Assembly: GCA_910584485.1 (NCBI GenBank)
Contig: CAJUAV010000004.1
Coordinates: forward strand, 114,826 to 178,825
Direction of reading: 5' to 3'
DNA from: an uncultured Alistipes sp.
Lineage (GTDB): Bacteria; Bacteroidota; Bacteroidia; Bacteroidales; Rikenellaceae
Length of the DNA: 64,000 bases
Shown here: one piece after another, positions 53,690-62,300 of the stretch
Position numbering within the stretch: position 1 is the stretch's first letter
Layout of the letters: the number at the start of each line of letters is the position of its first letter
Position numbers and translations under genes: made by a program
The notes under the pieces: model-generated
Told to the model about the DNA's origin: nothing
What the model saw: only the letters and a program-made list of their open reading frames with translations
The model's database searches: none

Positions 53690-55468
53690 CTACCATTTGC
53701 CAAGCATTTTTTTTGCGATTTTTACGCTTCCTTCCCCAATGGTTTTTCGAACGAAACTTTTTGTTACGCCCATCGCCGATTTGCAGGCTTCGTTCATCAT
53801 TTTCAGCGCATCGTTTTCGTCTTCCGAGTTCGTGAAAACCTCGAAGAGCATGGGGCGCGAGTCTTTTGCGAGCGGTGAAAGGAATCGTTCAAGGCGGGAA
53901 AGATACTCTTCCTTCGTATCCGCCGTGAGATATTCGAATCCGAGATCTTCGGCATAGTGACGGACCAGCTGGTGCGACTTGTTGCCGTAATGGCCGGCAG
54001 CGGCAATGTAGTTGTCCGCCTCTTCTCCAAATAAGGCGCCGAGGTGGGTGTAGTTTCTGAATTCCGTTCCTTTCCCGTTATTTATCAAAAGAATACGGAT
54101 ATTGTTACCTATGTGTCGGTTTCCTGCCGCATTCATGTCGTAAAAGAATGCGAGGTCACCCAAAATAGCGAAAAATAATTTGTCCCTGTCGCCGAGCGAT
54201 GCGCCTACGAGGGTCGAGAGGATCCCGTCGATGCCGAACCCGCCGGTATTGGAGGTGGAAGATACCGCCTCGGGCATCTCGAACATGTTCCAGGCTCGTA
54301 GCGTATTGAGAATGCCCAGATGAACGATGCTGTTTTCTGGCATTCGATGGGCCGTCTGTGATGCCAGCCAGATATTGGAGAAGGGTATTTTTTCGGGATC
54401 GATACGACCTCTGATATCCGCGAGCACATCCAGACACTCTTTCAAGTAAGCCGCTTCGTTGTTGCACCTCTCTTCGTGTGGCGCATAATGGTTGAAAAAT
54501 GCCTTCGGTTCCATTTCGAATACCTGCGTCAGTTTGCGGTAGAAATCCTTTATTTCTCCATCGGGACTTACCCGCCATACTTCTTTGGGGGATACGTAGG
54601 CATAAGCGCCCGAGATTTCGCCCAGATGGATCAGCAGATTTACTCTGTTTATATCGAAAACGGCCATGGTCTGTGTCGTGATCAGCGGCAGAAGCACTCT
54701 GTATTTTCCTTTATAGCCGGATGTATGGTCACAAAATACGACTGCATTGAATTTTCCGCAAAAGCGGTCGATAGCCTCTGTTTCTCGTTCGTTAAAATCA
54801 CGATGGCGCCCGATGAAGATGGCGATTCGGCCGTTTGTGTCTATTTCCGGAAATTGGTTGCCGGGATTGGTTGCCGGATCCGTGAAAGAGGTCCTGAAGA
54901 TCGCTCTTGTCTGCGGGCATTCTTTTACGGAGTAGTCGCGCGGGTAGACGGTTTGAAAATCGAGATGAACAGGTCCGCCTCCACGGTGACGCAGAGCAAG
55001 AAGTGCGCGGTTGATCTTGACGTTGTTGCTCCATTCCTCCTCGTCGGTTAATGAGGCGGTGATGCTTTCGCTTAAAACCGCGATGTCATGTTGGACCTGC
55101 GACCTGTCCAAGACTTGAGCTACCAGATGTCCTACTTTATTTCTACCCTGTGTTGCCGTTACGGCCAGGATGGGCAGCTTGCTGTAATAGGCTTCGGTCA
55201 GTCCGGGAATATAGTTCCTGGATGCAGTAGCTCCCGTACAGGTAATGACGACCGGCTCTTTGGATTGAAATGCCAATCCGCAAGCCATGTAGCATCCGGA
55301 TCGCTCATCGACACTCGAATAGATTTCAAACCATGGATCGTGCATGATCGAGGCGACGAAAGACAAATTGGTCGTGCCCGGACTGGCTACGACTTTACGG
55401 ATATTATGTTGTTTCAGAAGAGAAATCAACATTTGGACGGATTTCTCGACACTGTAATAATGCTTCAT
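53690..55468 (-). CDS. MenD-like thiamine diphosphate-dependent enzyme in a glycan cluster
   Basis: 592 residues. The N-terminal pyrimidine-binding domain has 'VVASPGTTNLSFVASIMHD' and the catalytic Glu in 'SSVDERSGCYMACGLAFQSK' (Glu55, at the position of the MenD/AHAS glutamate), then 'EPVVITCTGATASRNYIPGL'. A central Rossmann-like domain follows, then the C-terminal diphosphate-binding motif 'GDLAFFYDMNAAGNRHIGNN' with 'ILLINNGKGTEFRNY'. It resembles MenD more than acetolactate synthase, but no menaquinone genes are near. It sits 20 nt after an NAD-dependent epimerase-like gene. It may join a 2-oxoacid-derived unit to a sugar or make a nucleotide-activated acid; the product is unknown. Confidence 0.83.
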   Translation of the reverse strand: MKHYYSVEKSVQMLISLLKQHNIRKVVASPGTTNLSFVASIMHDPWFEIYSSVDERSGCYMACGLAFQSKEPVVITCTGATASRNYIPGLTEAYYSKLPILAVTATQGRNKVGHLVAQVLDRSQVQHDIAVLSESITASLTDEEEWSNNVKINRALLALRHRGGGPVHLDFQTVYPRDYSVKECPQTRAIFRTSFTDPATNPGNQFPEIDTNGRIAIFIGRHRDFNERETEAIDRFCGKFNAVVFCDHTSGYKGKYRVLLPLITTQTMAVFDINRVNLLIHLGEISGAYAYVSPKEVWRVSPDGEIKDFYRKLTQVFEMEPKAFFNHYAPHEERCNNEAAYLKECLDVLADIRGRIDPEKIPFSNIWLASQTAHRMPENSIVHLGILNTLRAWNMFEMPEAVSSTSNTGGFGIDGILSTLVGASLGDRDKLFFAILGDLAFFYDMNAAGNRHIGNNIRILLINNGKGTEFRNYTHLGALFGEEADNYIAAAGHYGNKSHQLVRHYAEDLGFEYLTADTKEEYLSRLERFLSPLAKDSRPMLFEVFTNSEDENDALKMMNEACKSAMGVTKSFVRKTIGEGSVKIAKKMLGKW

Positions 55469-55488
55469 AGGGTGCTGAATATGACAAA

Positions 55489-56595
55489 TTAATGAAATGG
55501 CTTTACAAGCGTTTTTAAGAAGGGAGTCATTTCGGGAAGAAAGCGCTGTTGCAGATAAAGAGCTTTCGATTTTATCCCTCGAAGATTCCTTAAATTCATT
55601 CTCTCGCCGGTTATGCGGTCATAAAGGGCTTCGTGGGAAGGGATTAAGGTGAAATCCAATGATCGGTTATTTCTGATGAAGCTCGTCAGGGATTTTCGGA
55701 TTCCTTCTTCCGTTGAAAGAAAAGACGAGGTCTCCGTGAACTTGTCGATAGCGGAATTATCGAATCGTCGGTTGAACCACCTATCATAGATCACCTGATA
55801 TTTGCGACTCTTATACTTGATATATGGATGTCGTTCAATCATTTTGACTTTGGGCCTTTTCCCCGTTTCCTCTTCGATGATGTCAAGATATAAATCAAGA
55901 ATTTTTCTCCATTTGACAGCTGTGGGGCCTGTGATGTGAAAAGCTCTCCCATAGGCATCTTCGTTGCCTATAATGGCAGCTATGCCGCGTGCCACATCGA
56001 AGCCATACGTCAAGGTCGTGTAGCGTTCGGCGATGTCTTCGGAAAATACGATTGTATGTCCCAGCAGTGCGCGATACAGCCACTCGCTTAATTCCAATGC
56101 GCCCAGTTGAAGCCGATTCTCGGCAAAGGTGATATACGGGCGGATAATCGTCCAATTTCCCCCCCCCGCGGTTTTTAGTATATTTTCTTGCCTCGCTTTG
56201 GTAAGGGCATATTCATCGGTGGTCAGATATTCTTCATCCGTGCATGTGTCCAGCAAGCGCGGACTATCTTCGGTAATGACCATTTCTGTGTCGGCATATA
56301 CCCTGGATGAACTGATAAAAACATATTGCGTGCAAGACTTTAATAATTTTGTTGCACGCTTGCGAAATTCATCGGTGTTATAGACCATGAAATCCACGAT
56401 GACATCATATTTTTCAGTAAGCAGTTCATCGAGAAAGGCGTTGTCGTGCGCATTTCCTGCTATATATCTGATGTTATTGGATGAAGGATGCGATTTCCGC
56501 GAAGTAATAGCTATCGATTTGTCTTTTTGTGATGATAATATCGCAGACAAATGAGAACCCATGGCACCGGTTCCTCCCAGTAATAATATTTTCAT
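55489..56595 (-). CDS. NAD-dependent epimerase/dehydratase-family (extended SDR) protein
   Basis: 368 residues. The Rossmann glycine motif is 'MKILLLGGTGAMGSHLSAIL'; the active-site region is 'QYVFISSSRVYAD' with the 'YALTKARQENIL' YxxxK pair. The C-terminal ~100 residues go beyond the usual SDR end and are unfamiliar. A G9 run (56167-56159) encodes 'AGGGNW' at residues 143-147. Position beside the MenD-like gene suggests a two-enzyme pathway for a nucleotide-linked sugar or related unit. Reaction is not determinable. Confidence 0.87.
   Translation of the reverse strand: MKILLLGGTGAMGSHLSAILSSQKDKSIAITSRKSHPSSNNIRYIAGNAHDNAFLDELLTEKYDVIVDFMVYNTDEFRKRATKLLKSCTQYVFISSSRVYADTEMVITEDSPRLLDTCTDEEYLTTDEYALTKARQENILKTAGGGNWTIIRPYITFAENRLQLGALELSEWLYRALLGHTIVFSEDIAERYTTLTYGFDVARGIAAIIGNEDAYGRAFHITGPTAVKWRKILDLYLDIIEEETGKRPKVKMIERHPYIKYKSRKYQVIYDRWFNRRFDNSAIDKFTETSSFLSTEEGIRKSLTSFIRNNRSLDFTLIPSHEALYDRITGERMNLRNLRGIKSKALYLQQRFLPEMTPFLKTLVKPFH
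56159..56167 (-). repeat. G9 homopolymer inside the epimerase gene
   Basis: Nine C on the plus strand, in an AT-rich setting and in frame at present. Third such run in the operon. Confidence 0.95.
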
Positions 56596-56609
56596 AATAT
56601 CTGTTATTG

Positions 56610-58127
56610 CTATGGAACAAATCTCCGTATGACTTTCGTGAACGGCTTGGAGATCAACGCCCGTTCGTTTTCATTCATGCTCCATTTCCAAACGAGTGGC
56701 ACATAAAGCAGCATAATGCCGATTGCGAACAGGGCGAATTCTTGCCAATTCCGGATCTCGATATGATTCATTAGCATATATCCGAGGACGGCTATCATAA
56801 TGGGAACAACGGCCATTTTCCCGATTTCTTTCCAGAATCGGAAGATGTCGATTCCTTGCTTTTTATGGTAATACCAGTTGAGTATCACTCCTTGGCCTAT
56901 GATATTGGCAACGCCTACGGCTATGGCGCATCCGATTGCTCCGTAATATCTTGAAAGAAGGATCTGTCCGATAAGGCTGACGGCGCCTACGGTCACCAAC
57001 ATCAGGGAGCGAAATTTTTGCTGATTGCGCGCCTGTAATATGGAGATGCCGGTATTCTGAATCAGCGGGACAAGCGTAGAGAGGAAGAAAATGAGCTCGA
57101 TATAATATACCGGGGCATATGCTTCTCCGGCCCACAGATAGATAAAAGGTCTGCCTAAAATAATAAATCCGACAAGAATGAGCGCCATGGTGATGAATTG
57201 CAGGCGCCCGATCCGAATGAACAGGTCCGAAATCTCTTTTTTAGATTTGTGAAGCGCTACCATAGAGGTGATTCTAGGCAGCAGCACATTGCTGATTCCA
57301 CCCGAAAACATGAAATACATCTGCATCAGCGTTACGCCTAAAGCAAAGAGCGCCACTTCGACGGTGCCTGAAGTCGCTCCCAGTACAAATTGTCCGGTAT
57401 TGAAATAGAACTTGAACATGATATCCCCCAGGAATACCCAAACGGAGAAATTCAAAATCTGCTTGATAAACGGCCATTTGAAATGGTCAAAACGCAACTT
57501 GACCCGAAGCTCCTTTTTGCAATATATGAAATGGGCGGATAAGAGCAATACATTGAAAACGGTCTGTACAACGACGAGTCCGACTGCTTTGTAACCGGCG
57601 TACAGAACCCCCATCAGCACCGCTGTCGAGAGGACGATCCTCAAGATGAGAACCGTTTTCTGGAACAGAAATCTTTCGTAGGCGGCAATAATGGACCCGA
57701 ATATGCTCATCGGGAACGTAAAGGCCAGGTTGACGAGCAGGAGCAGAATCATGATGCGGGCCTGTGAAAGGTCCTCTGGTGTCATGGTTCTGTCAAAAAG
57801 CCAGTCAATGTTAAAATAAAGCAGCAGCCCCAGGCCGAACGAAATCACTCCGATGATCGAATACAACGTGAAAAACAGGCCGAAAAGGGCGTGTTGTTCT
57901 TGCAGTTTTCCTTCAGCCTGATATTTGGCCGTATATCTAACCACGGCAGGGCCGAATCCGAAGTCAAGGAGTGTCAGATAGGCGATGATCGAAGCAACCA
58001 AAGAGTAGAGCCCGTACTCGTTTTGACCGAGCATGCGCAGCATGAACGGGGTATAGAGAAGCCCGACCAGAGCGTTCAGGCCTATAATGACATAATTGAG
58101 TACGGCTCCTGCCTTGATTTGATTCAT
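56610..58127 (-). CDS. Polysaccharide flippase (Wzx-like, MATE/MVF fold)
   Basis: 505 residues with about 12-14 membrane helices: 'AGAVLNYVIIGLNALVGLLY' and 'TPFMLRMLGQNEYGLYSLVA' at the N-terminus are standard for the Polysacc_synt family, then 'LLDFGFGPAVVRYTAKYQAE'. It flips lipid-linked repeat units across the inner membrane. It is the second gene of the operon after the UpxY-like gene and, with the Wzy-like protein, defines a Wzx/Wzy pathway. Confidence 0.94.
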   Translation of the reverse strand: MNQIKAGAVLNYVIIGLNALVGLLYTPFMLRMLGQNEYGLYSLVASIIAYLTLLDFGFGPAVVRYTAKYQAEGKLQEQHALFGLFFTLYSIIGVISFGLGLLLYFNIDWLFDRTMTPEDLSQARIMILLLLVNLAFTFPMSIFGSIIAAYERFLFQKTVLILRIVLSTAVLMGVLYAGYKAVGLVVVQTVFNVLLLSAHFIYCKKELRVKLRFDHFKWPFIKQILNFSVWVFLGDIMFKFYFNTGQFVLGATSGTVEVALFALGVTLMQMYFMFSGGISNVLLPRITSMVALHKSKKEISDLFIRIGRLQFITMALILVGFIILGRPFIYLWAGEAYAPVYYIELIFFLSTLVPLIQNTGISILQARNQQKFRSLMLVTVGAVSLIGQILLSRYYGAIGCAIAVGVANIIGQGVILNWYYHKKQGIDIFRFWKEIGKMAVVPIMIAVLGYMLMNHIEIRNWQEFALFAIGIMLLYVPLVWKWSMNENERALISKPFTKVIRRFVP

Positions 58128-58314
58128 TGGACCGGTAAATGATACGGGGGCTTGCTTCAGTCCCTTTCCTGATGAATTAAGATGTTTGTGCGGCAGCAGA
58201 TGCGGTTATTTTCTGCTTTCGCTATACGACGCGGCTAGCTTCTGTACGGCATACGGCGTCGACTTGATCCCGTACATATCGAAATTTCGTCGAGCGCGAT
58301 TGGCTCACAGCATA

Positions 58315-58857
58315 TCAGCCTATTTTTTCAAGCAGGGACGGAGGAATGAACGGTAGCATGACCATACAAATGCCCTCTATTTTGATGACGACATGTTTGT
58401 TCTTTTTCACTCGCTGCACGTATCCTTCATGCCCTTTATAGACTCCGCCGATGACTCTGACGTGTTCGTTTTCCCTGAAATCCGTTTTGTTGAAAATTTC
58501 GCATTCGGAGGGGCCATCCATGCTTAACAGACGGAGCAGATCGATCGAATGCTGGGAAATGACCTGAATTTTGTTCTCTTTCGGATAGCGGTATATCCAA
58601 AACGATATGAACATGTCGGGATGCTTTCGACCGTCCGCTTCGAGTGCCAACGCATTTGCAAGACTTGTCTTGATGAACAGCACATGGGGAATAATCGCAC
58701 GCTTATGCGCCCTCTTCCCGGGAACAGCAACGATTTTTTTTGGAAAAAACACTTCGTCACACACGGCTCCCAGCACCTTTTCGGCTCTGAAATCCTGTCT
58801 GGTTCTGATGGCGAACCATTGCGTCTCGTGTGTGTGGTCCAAAGTGTTAACGTTCAT
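58315..58857 (-). CDS. UpxY-like transcription antiterminator (NusG paralogue)
   Basis: 180 residues. The N-terminal NGN domain shows 'THETQWFAIRTRQDFRAEKV' and 'VFFPKKIVAVPGKRAHKRAI' leading to 'IPHVLFIKTS'; the C-terminal KOW motif is 'FRENEHVRVIGGVYKGHEGY' with 'VQRVKKNKHVVIKIEG'. In Bacteroides each capsular locus starts with such a UpxY, which prevents premature termination in its own operon. It is first here, with a ~200-nt leader, fitting that role. No UpxZ-like partner gene follows; the 187 bp before the flippase gene holds nothing recognisable. Confidence 0.9.
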   Translation of the reverse strand: MNVNTLDHTHETQWFAIRTRQDFRAEKVLGAVCDEVFFPKKIVAVPGKRAHKRAIIPHVLFIKTSLANALALEADGRKHPDMFISFWIYRYPKENKIQVISQHSIDLLRLLSMDGPSECEIFNKTDFRENEHVRVIGGVYKGHEGYVQRVKKNKHVVIKIEGICMVMLPFIPPSLLEKIG

Positions 58858-59255
58858 GTTAAGCTATATCGTACCCCTTTGCGCGACACCCGACTTTCAT
58901 CATCATCACGCATGATCTGTAACCGTCCGTTTGCTTGACGCTTCGGATCTCGGGGACGAGCCTGTACAGGTGCTTTCCCGTTGGTTATCGCACATCAGGC
59001 AGCTGTTCAAGCCTACGCGTGTCGAGTCGTATTCGCCGAAAGATGCCTAATCGTGTACAAAATTAAGAAAATCCTTGATAAATATCAAATTTTCTCGGTG
59101 GCCGGTTCTTCTCGACTACGAATGATCGATTATGCCAGACTAAAAGTCGCGGATACATTCGGTCCTCGTTGTCGCGGCGAAGTGAAATGCGCAATTATTG
59201 TCAGGACATCCGCGGCATGATTATATTGGTAGCTCGCATGTTGTAGCCGCAGATA
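58858..59255 (-). other. Leader region of the polysaccharide operon
   Basis: About 400 bp without a supported gene. From the promoter at 59058-59089 the transcript would have a leader of about 190-200 nt before the UpxY-like gene. Within it CGGGGA (58951-58956) and TTCCCG (58975-58980) flank a perfect 10-bp palindrome, CCTGTACAGG (58961-58970), so a hairpin could form that UpxY-type control may act on. I found no long inverted repeats of the kind that flank invertible capsule promoters. Confidence 0.5.
59058..59089 (-). promoter_or_regulatory. Promoter of the polysaccharide operon
   Basis: On the minus strand TTTG (59089-59086), a 20-nt spacer and TAATTTTG (59065-59058) match both Bacteroidota boxes exactly. 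It lies about 200 nt before the UpxY-like start. Confidence 0.75.
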
Positions 59256-59285
59256 AACGCCGCGTCTTTTTCGCGGCGTTTTTTT
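59256..59285 (+). terminator. Strong plus-strand terminator with no plus-strand gene before it
   Basis: AACGCCGCG (59256-59264) and CGCGGCGTT (59272-59280) form a perfect 9-bp stem with a T-rich loop, followed by T5. It would end transcripts coming from 58860-59250 on the plus strand, where no gene is supported; it could insulate ileS or end a small RNA. Confidence 0.85.
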
Positions 59286-59305
59286 ATTTTTTCGATCCGA
59301 TGTTG

Positions 59306-59313
59306 TATCTTTG
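59306..59313 (+). promoter_or_regulatory. -7 element for ileS
   Basis: TATCTTTG, giving a leader of about 75 nt before ileS; the -33 region is only T-rich. Confidence 0.6.
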
Positions 59314-59391
59314 TCCGTTAAAGAACCGCCCGCAGACGCGAGGCGGCCGCGCTGCGGCGCGGGAGGACAACGAGCAATAATACAATCGCAT

Positions 59392-62300
59392 ATGAAATTC
59401 AAGGAGTACAAAGGCCTCGATCTGGCCGCCGTCGCCGACGAGGTGCTCGCCCGCTGGGATCGGGACCGCACCTTCGAAAAGAGCCTCTCGACGCGCGAGG
59501 GGCATCCGTCGTTCGTCTTCTACGAGGGTCCTCCGTCGGCCAACGGCCTGCCGGGCATCCACCACGTGATGGCCCGCACGATCAAGGACGTTTTCTGCCG
59601 CTACAAGACGCAGCAGGGCTTTCAGGTACACCGCAAGGCGGGATGGGACACGCACGGTCTGCCCGTCGAGCTGGGCGTGGAGAAGAAACTCGGCATCACG
59701 AAGGAGGATATCGGCAAGACGATTTCGATCGAGGAGTACAACCGCACCTGCCGCGAGGCGGTGATGGAGTTCACGGGCGTCTGGGAGGACCTCACGCGCA
59801 AGATGGGCTACTGGGTCAACATGCAGGACCCGTACGTCACCTACGAAAACAAGTATATCGAGACCCTGTGGTGGATGCTCAAGCAGCTCTACGACAAGGG
59901 GCTGCTTTATAAGGGATACACGATCCAGCCCTATTCGCCCGCAGCGGGCACGGGCCTTTCCAGCCACGAGCTGAACCAGCCCGGCTGCTACCGCGACGTG
60001 AAGGATACGACGGCCGTCGCAGCCTTCCGCATGATCGATCCGAAGCCCGAAATGGCGCACTGGGGCACCCCCTGCTTCCTCGCCTGGACCACCACTCCCT
60101 GGACGCTGCCTTCCAATACGGCGCTCTGCGTCGGCCCGAAGATCGACTACGTCGCCGTGCAGAGCTACAACCCCTATACGGGCGAGAAGCTGACGGCGGT
60201 CGTCGCCGAGGCGCTCCTCTACAACCATTTCAACCGCAAGGCCGAGGGACTCGAACTCGACGCCTACAAGGCGGGTGACAAGCTCGTGCCGTTCCGCGTG
60301 GTGGGCCGTTACAAGGGCGCCGACCTCGTGGGCATGCGCTACGAGCAGCTGTTGCCGTGGGTGAAGCCCGTCGAGACGGATACCGAGGGCAACTGGCACG
60401 AGGCGTCGGAGCAGGCGTTCCGCGTCATCGCGGGCGACTATGTCACGACCGACGACGGTACGGGCATCGTCCACATCGCGCCGACGTTCGGTGCCGACGA
60501 CGCCTTCGTAGCGCGCGCTGCGGGCATTCCGTCGCTGTTCCTCATCAACAAACGCGGCGAGACGCGCCCGATGGTCGATCTGCAGGGCAAGTTCTATCGG
60601 CTCGACGAACTCGACGAACGTTTCGCTGCCGCCTGCGTGACGCCCGCCTACGCCGAGTATGCGGGTCGCTGGGTCAAGAACGCCTACGATCCGCAGTTTA
60701 CCGTCGACGGCCGGTACGACGAGCAGGCTGCCGCTGCCGCCGAGTCGCTCGACGTCTACATCTGCGTCCGCCTCAAGGAGGCGGGCAAGGCCTTCAAGAT
60801 CGAAAAGCACGTCCACAACTATCCCCACTGCTGGCGTACGGACAAGCCTGTGCTCTATTACCCGCTCGACTCGTGGTTCATCCGCTCGTCGGCGATGAAG
60901 GAGCGCATGATGGAGCTCAACCGTACGATCCGCTGGAAACCCGAATCGACCGGTACGGGCCGTTTCGGCAAGTGGCTCGAAAATCTGAACGACTGGAACC
61001 TCTCGCGCTCGCGTTTCTGGGGCACGCCGCTGCCGATCTGGGCTACGGAAGACCGCTCGGAGCTCAAGTGCATCGGCTCCGTCGAAGAGCTGCTGGCGGA
61101 GATCGAAAAGTCGGTCGCCGCGGGCCATATGCAGGAGAACCCCTTCAAGGATTTCAAGGTGGGCGATATGTCGGCCGAGAACTATTCGACCGACCGCATC
61201 GACCTGCACCGTCCCTACGTCGACCGCATCGTGCTCACCTCGTCGAAGGGCGAACCGATGCGCCGCGAGGCGGATCTGATCGATGTCTGGTTCGATTCGG
61301 GCGCCATGCCCTATGCCCAGCTGCACTATCCCTTCGAGAACGCCGACCGTTTCGCCGACCGCTATCCCGCCGATTTCGTGGCGGAGGGAGTCGACCAGAC
61401 GCGCGGCTGGTTCTATACGCTGCATGCGCTGGCGACGATGCTCTTCGACTCGGTGGCCTTCAAGAACATCATTTCGAACGGTCTGGTGCTCGACAAGAAC
61501 GGCAACAAGATGTCGAAGCGTCTCGGCAACGCCGTCGATCCGTTCGACGTGCTGAAAACCTACGGCGCCGACGCGACGCGCTGGTACATGATCTCCAATT
61601 CGCAGCCGTGGGACAACCTCAAGTTCGACCGCGACGGCGTGGACGAGGTGCGCCGCAAGTTCTTCGGCACGCTCTACAACACCTACTCCTTCTTCGCCCT
61701 CTATGCCAACATCGACGGCTTCACGGGGCGCGAGGCGGAGATTCCCGTGGCCGAACGTCCCGAGATCGACCGCTGGATTCTCTCGGAGCTTCATTCGCTC
61801 ATCGGCGTCGTGACGCGTTCGCTGGAGTGCTACGATCCGACACCCGCCGCCCGCGCCATGCAGGAGTTCGTGGGCGAAAACCTGTCGAACTGGTACGTCC
61901 GCCTGAACCGCAAACGCTTCTGGGGCGGCGACATGACGCCCGACAAGCTGGCGGCTTACCAGACGCTCTACACCTGCCTGGAGAGCGTGGCGATGCTCGC
62001 CGCTCCGTTCGCACCTTTCATCGCCGACCGCATCTTCACGGATCTGAACGCCGTGAGCGGCCGTCATGCGGAGGAGTCGGTGCATCTGTCGACCTTTCCG
62101 ACGGTCGACGAAGGGTTGATCGATCGCGAGCTGGAGCAGATGATGGCCCTTTCGCAGCAGCTCTCGTCGATGGTGCTGGCGCTGCGCCGCAAGGTCTCGA
62201 TCAAGGTGCGCCAACCGCTTTCGAAGATCCTCGTGCCGGTGCTCGACCCGACGATGGCGACGCGCATCGAGGCGGTGCGCACGCTCGTGATGAACGAGGT

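Noticed and set aside
58858..59255. Possible invertible promoter for the polysaccharide operon.
   Set aside because: I looked for long inverted repeats flanking the promoter at 59058-59089 and saw none; a near-match between 59021-59035 and 59110-59123 is not a true inverted repeat.
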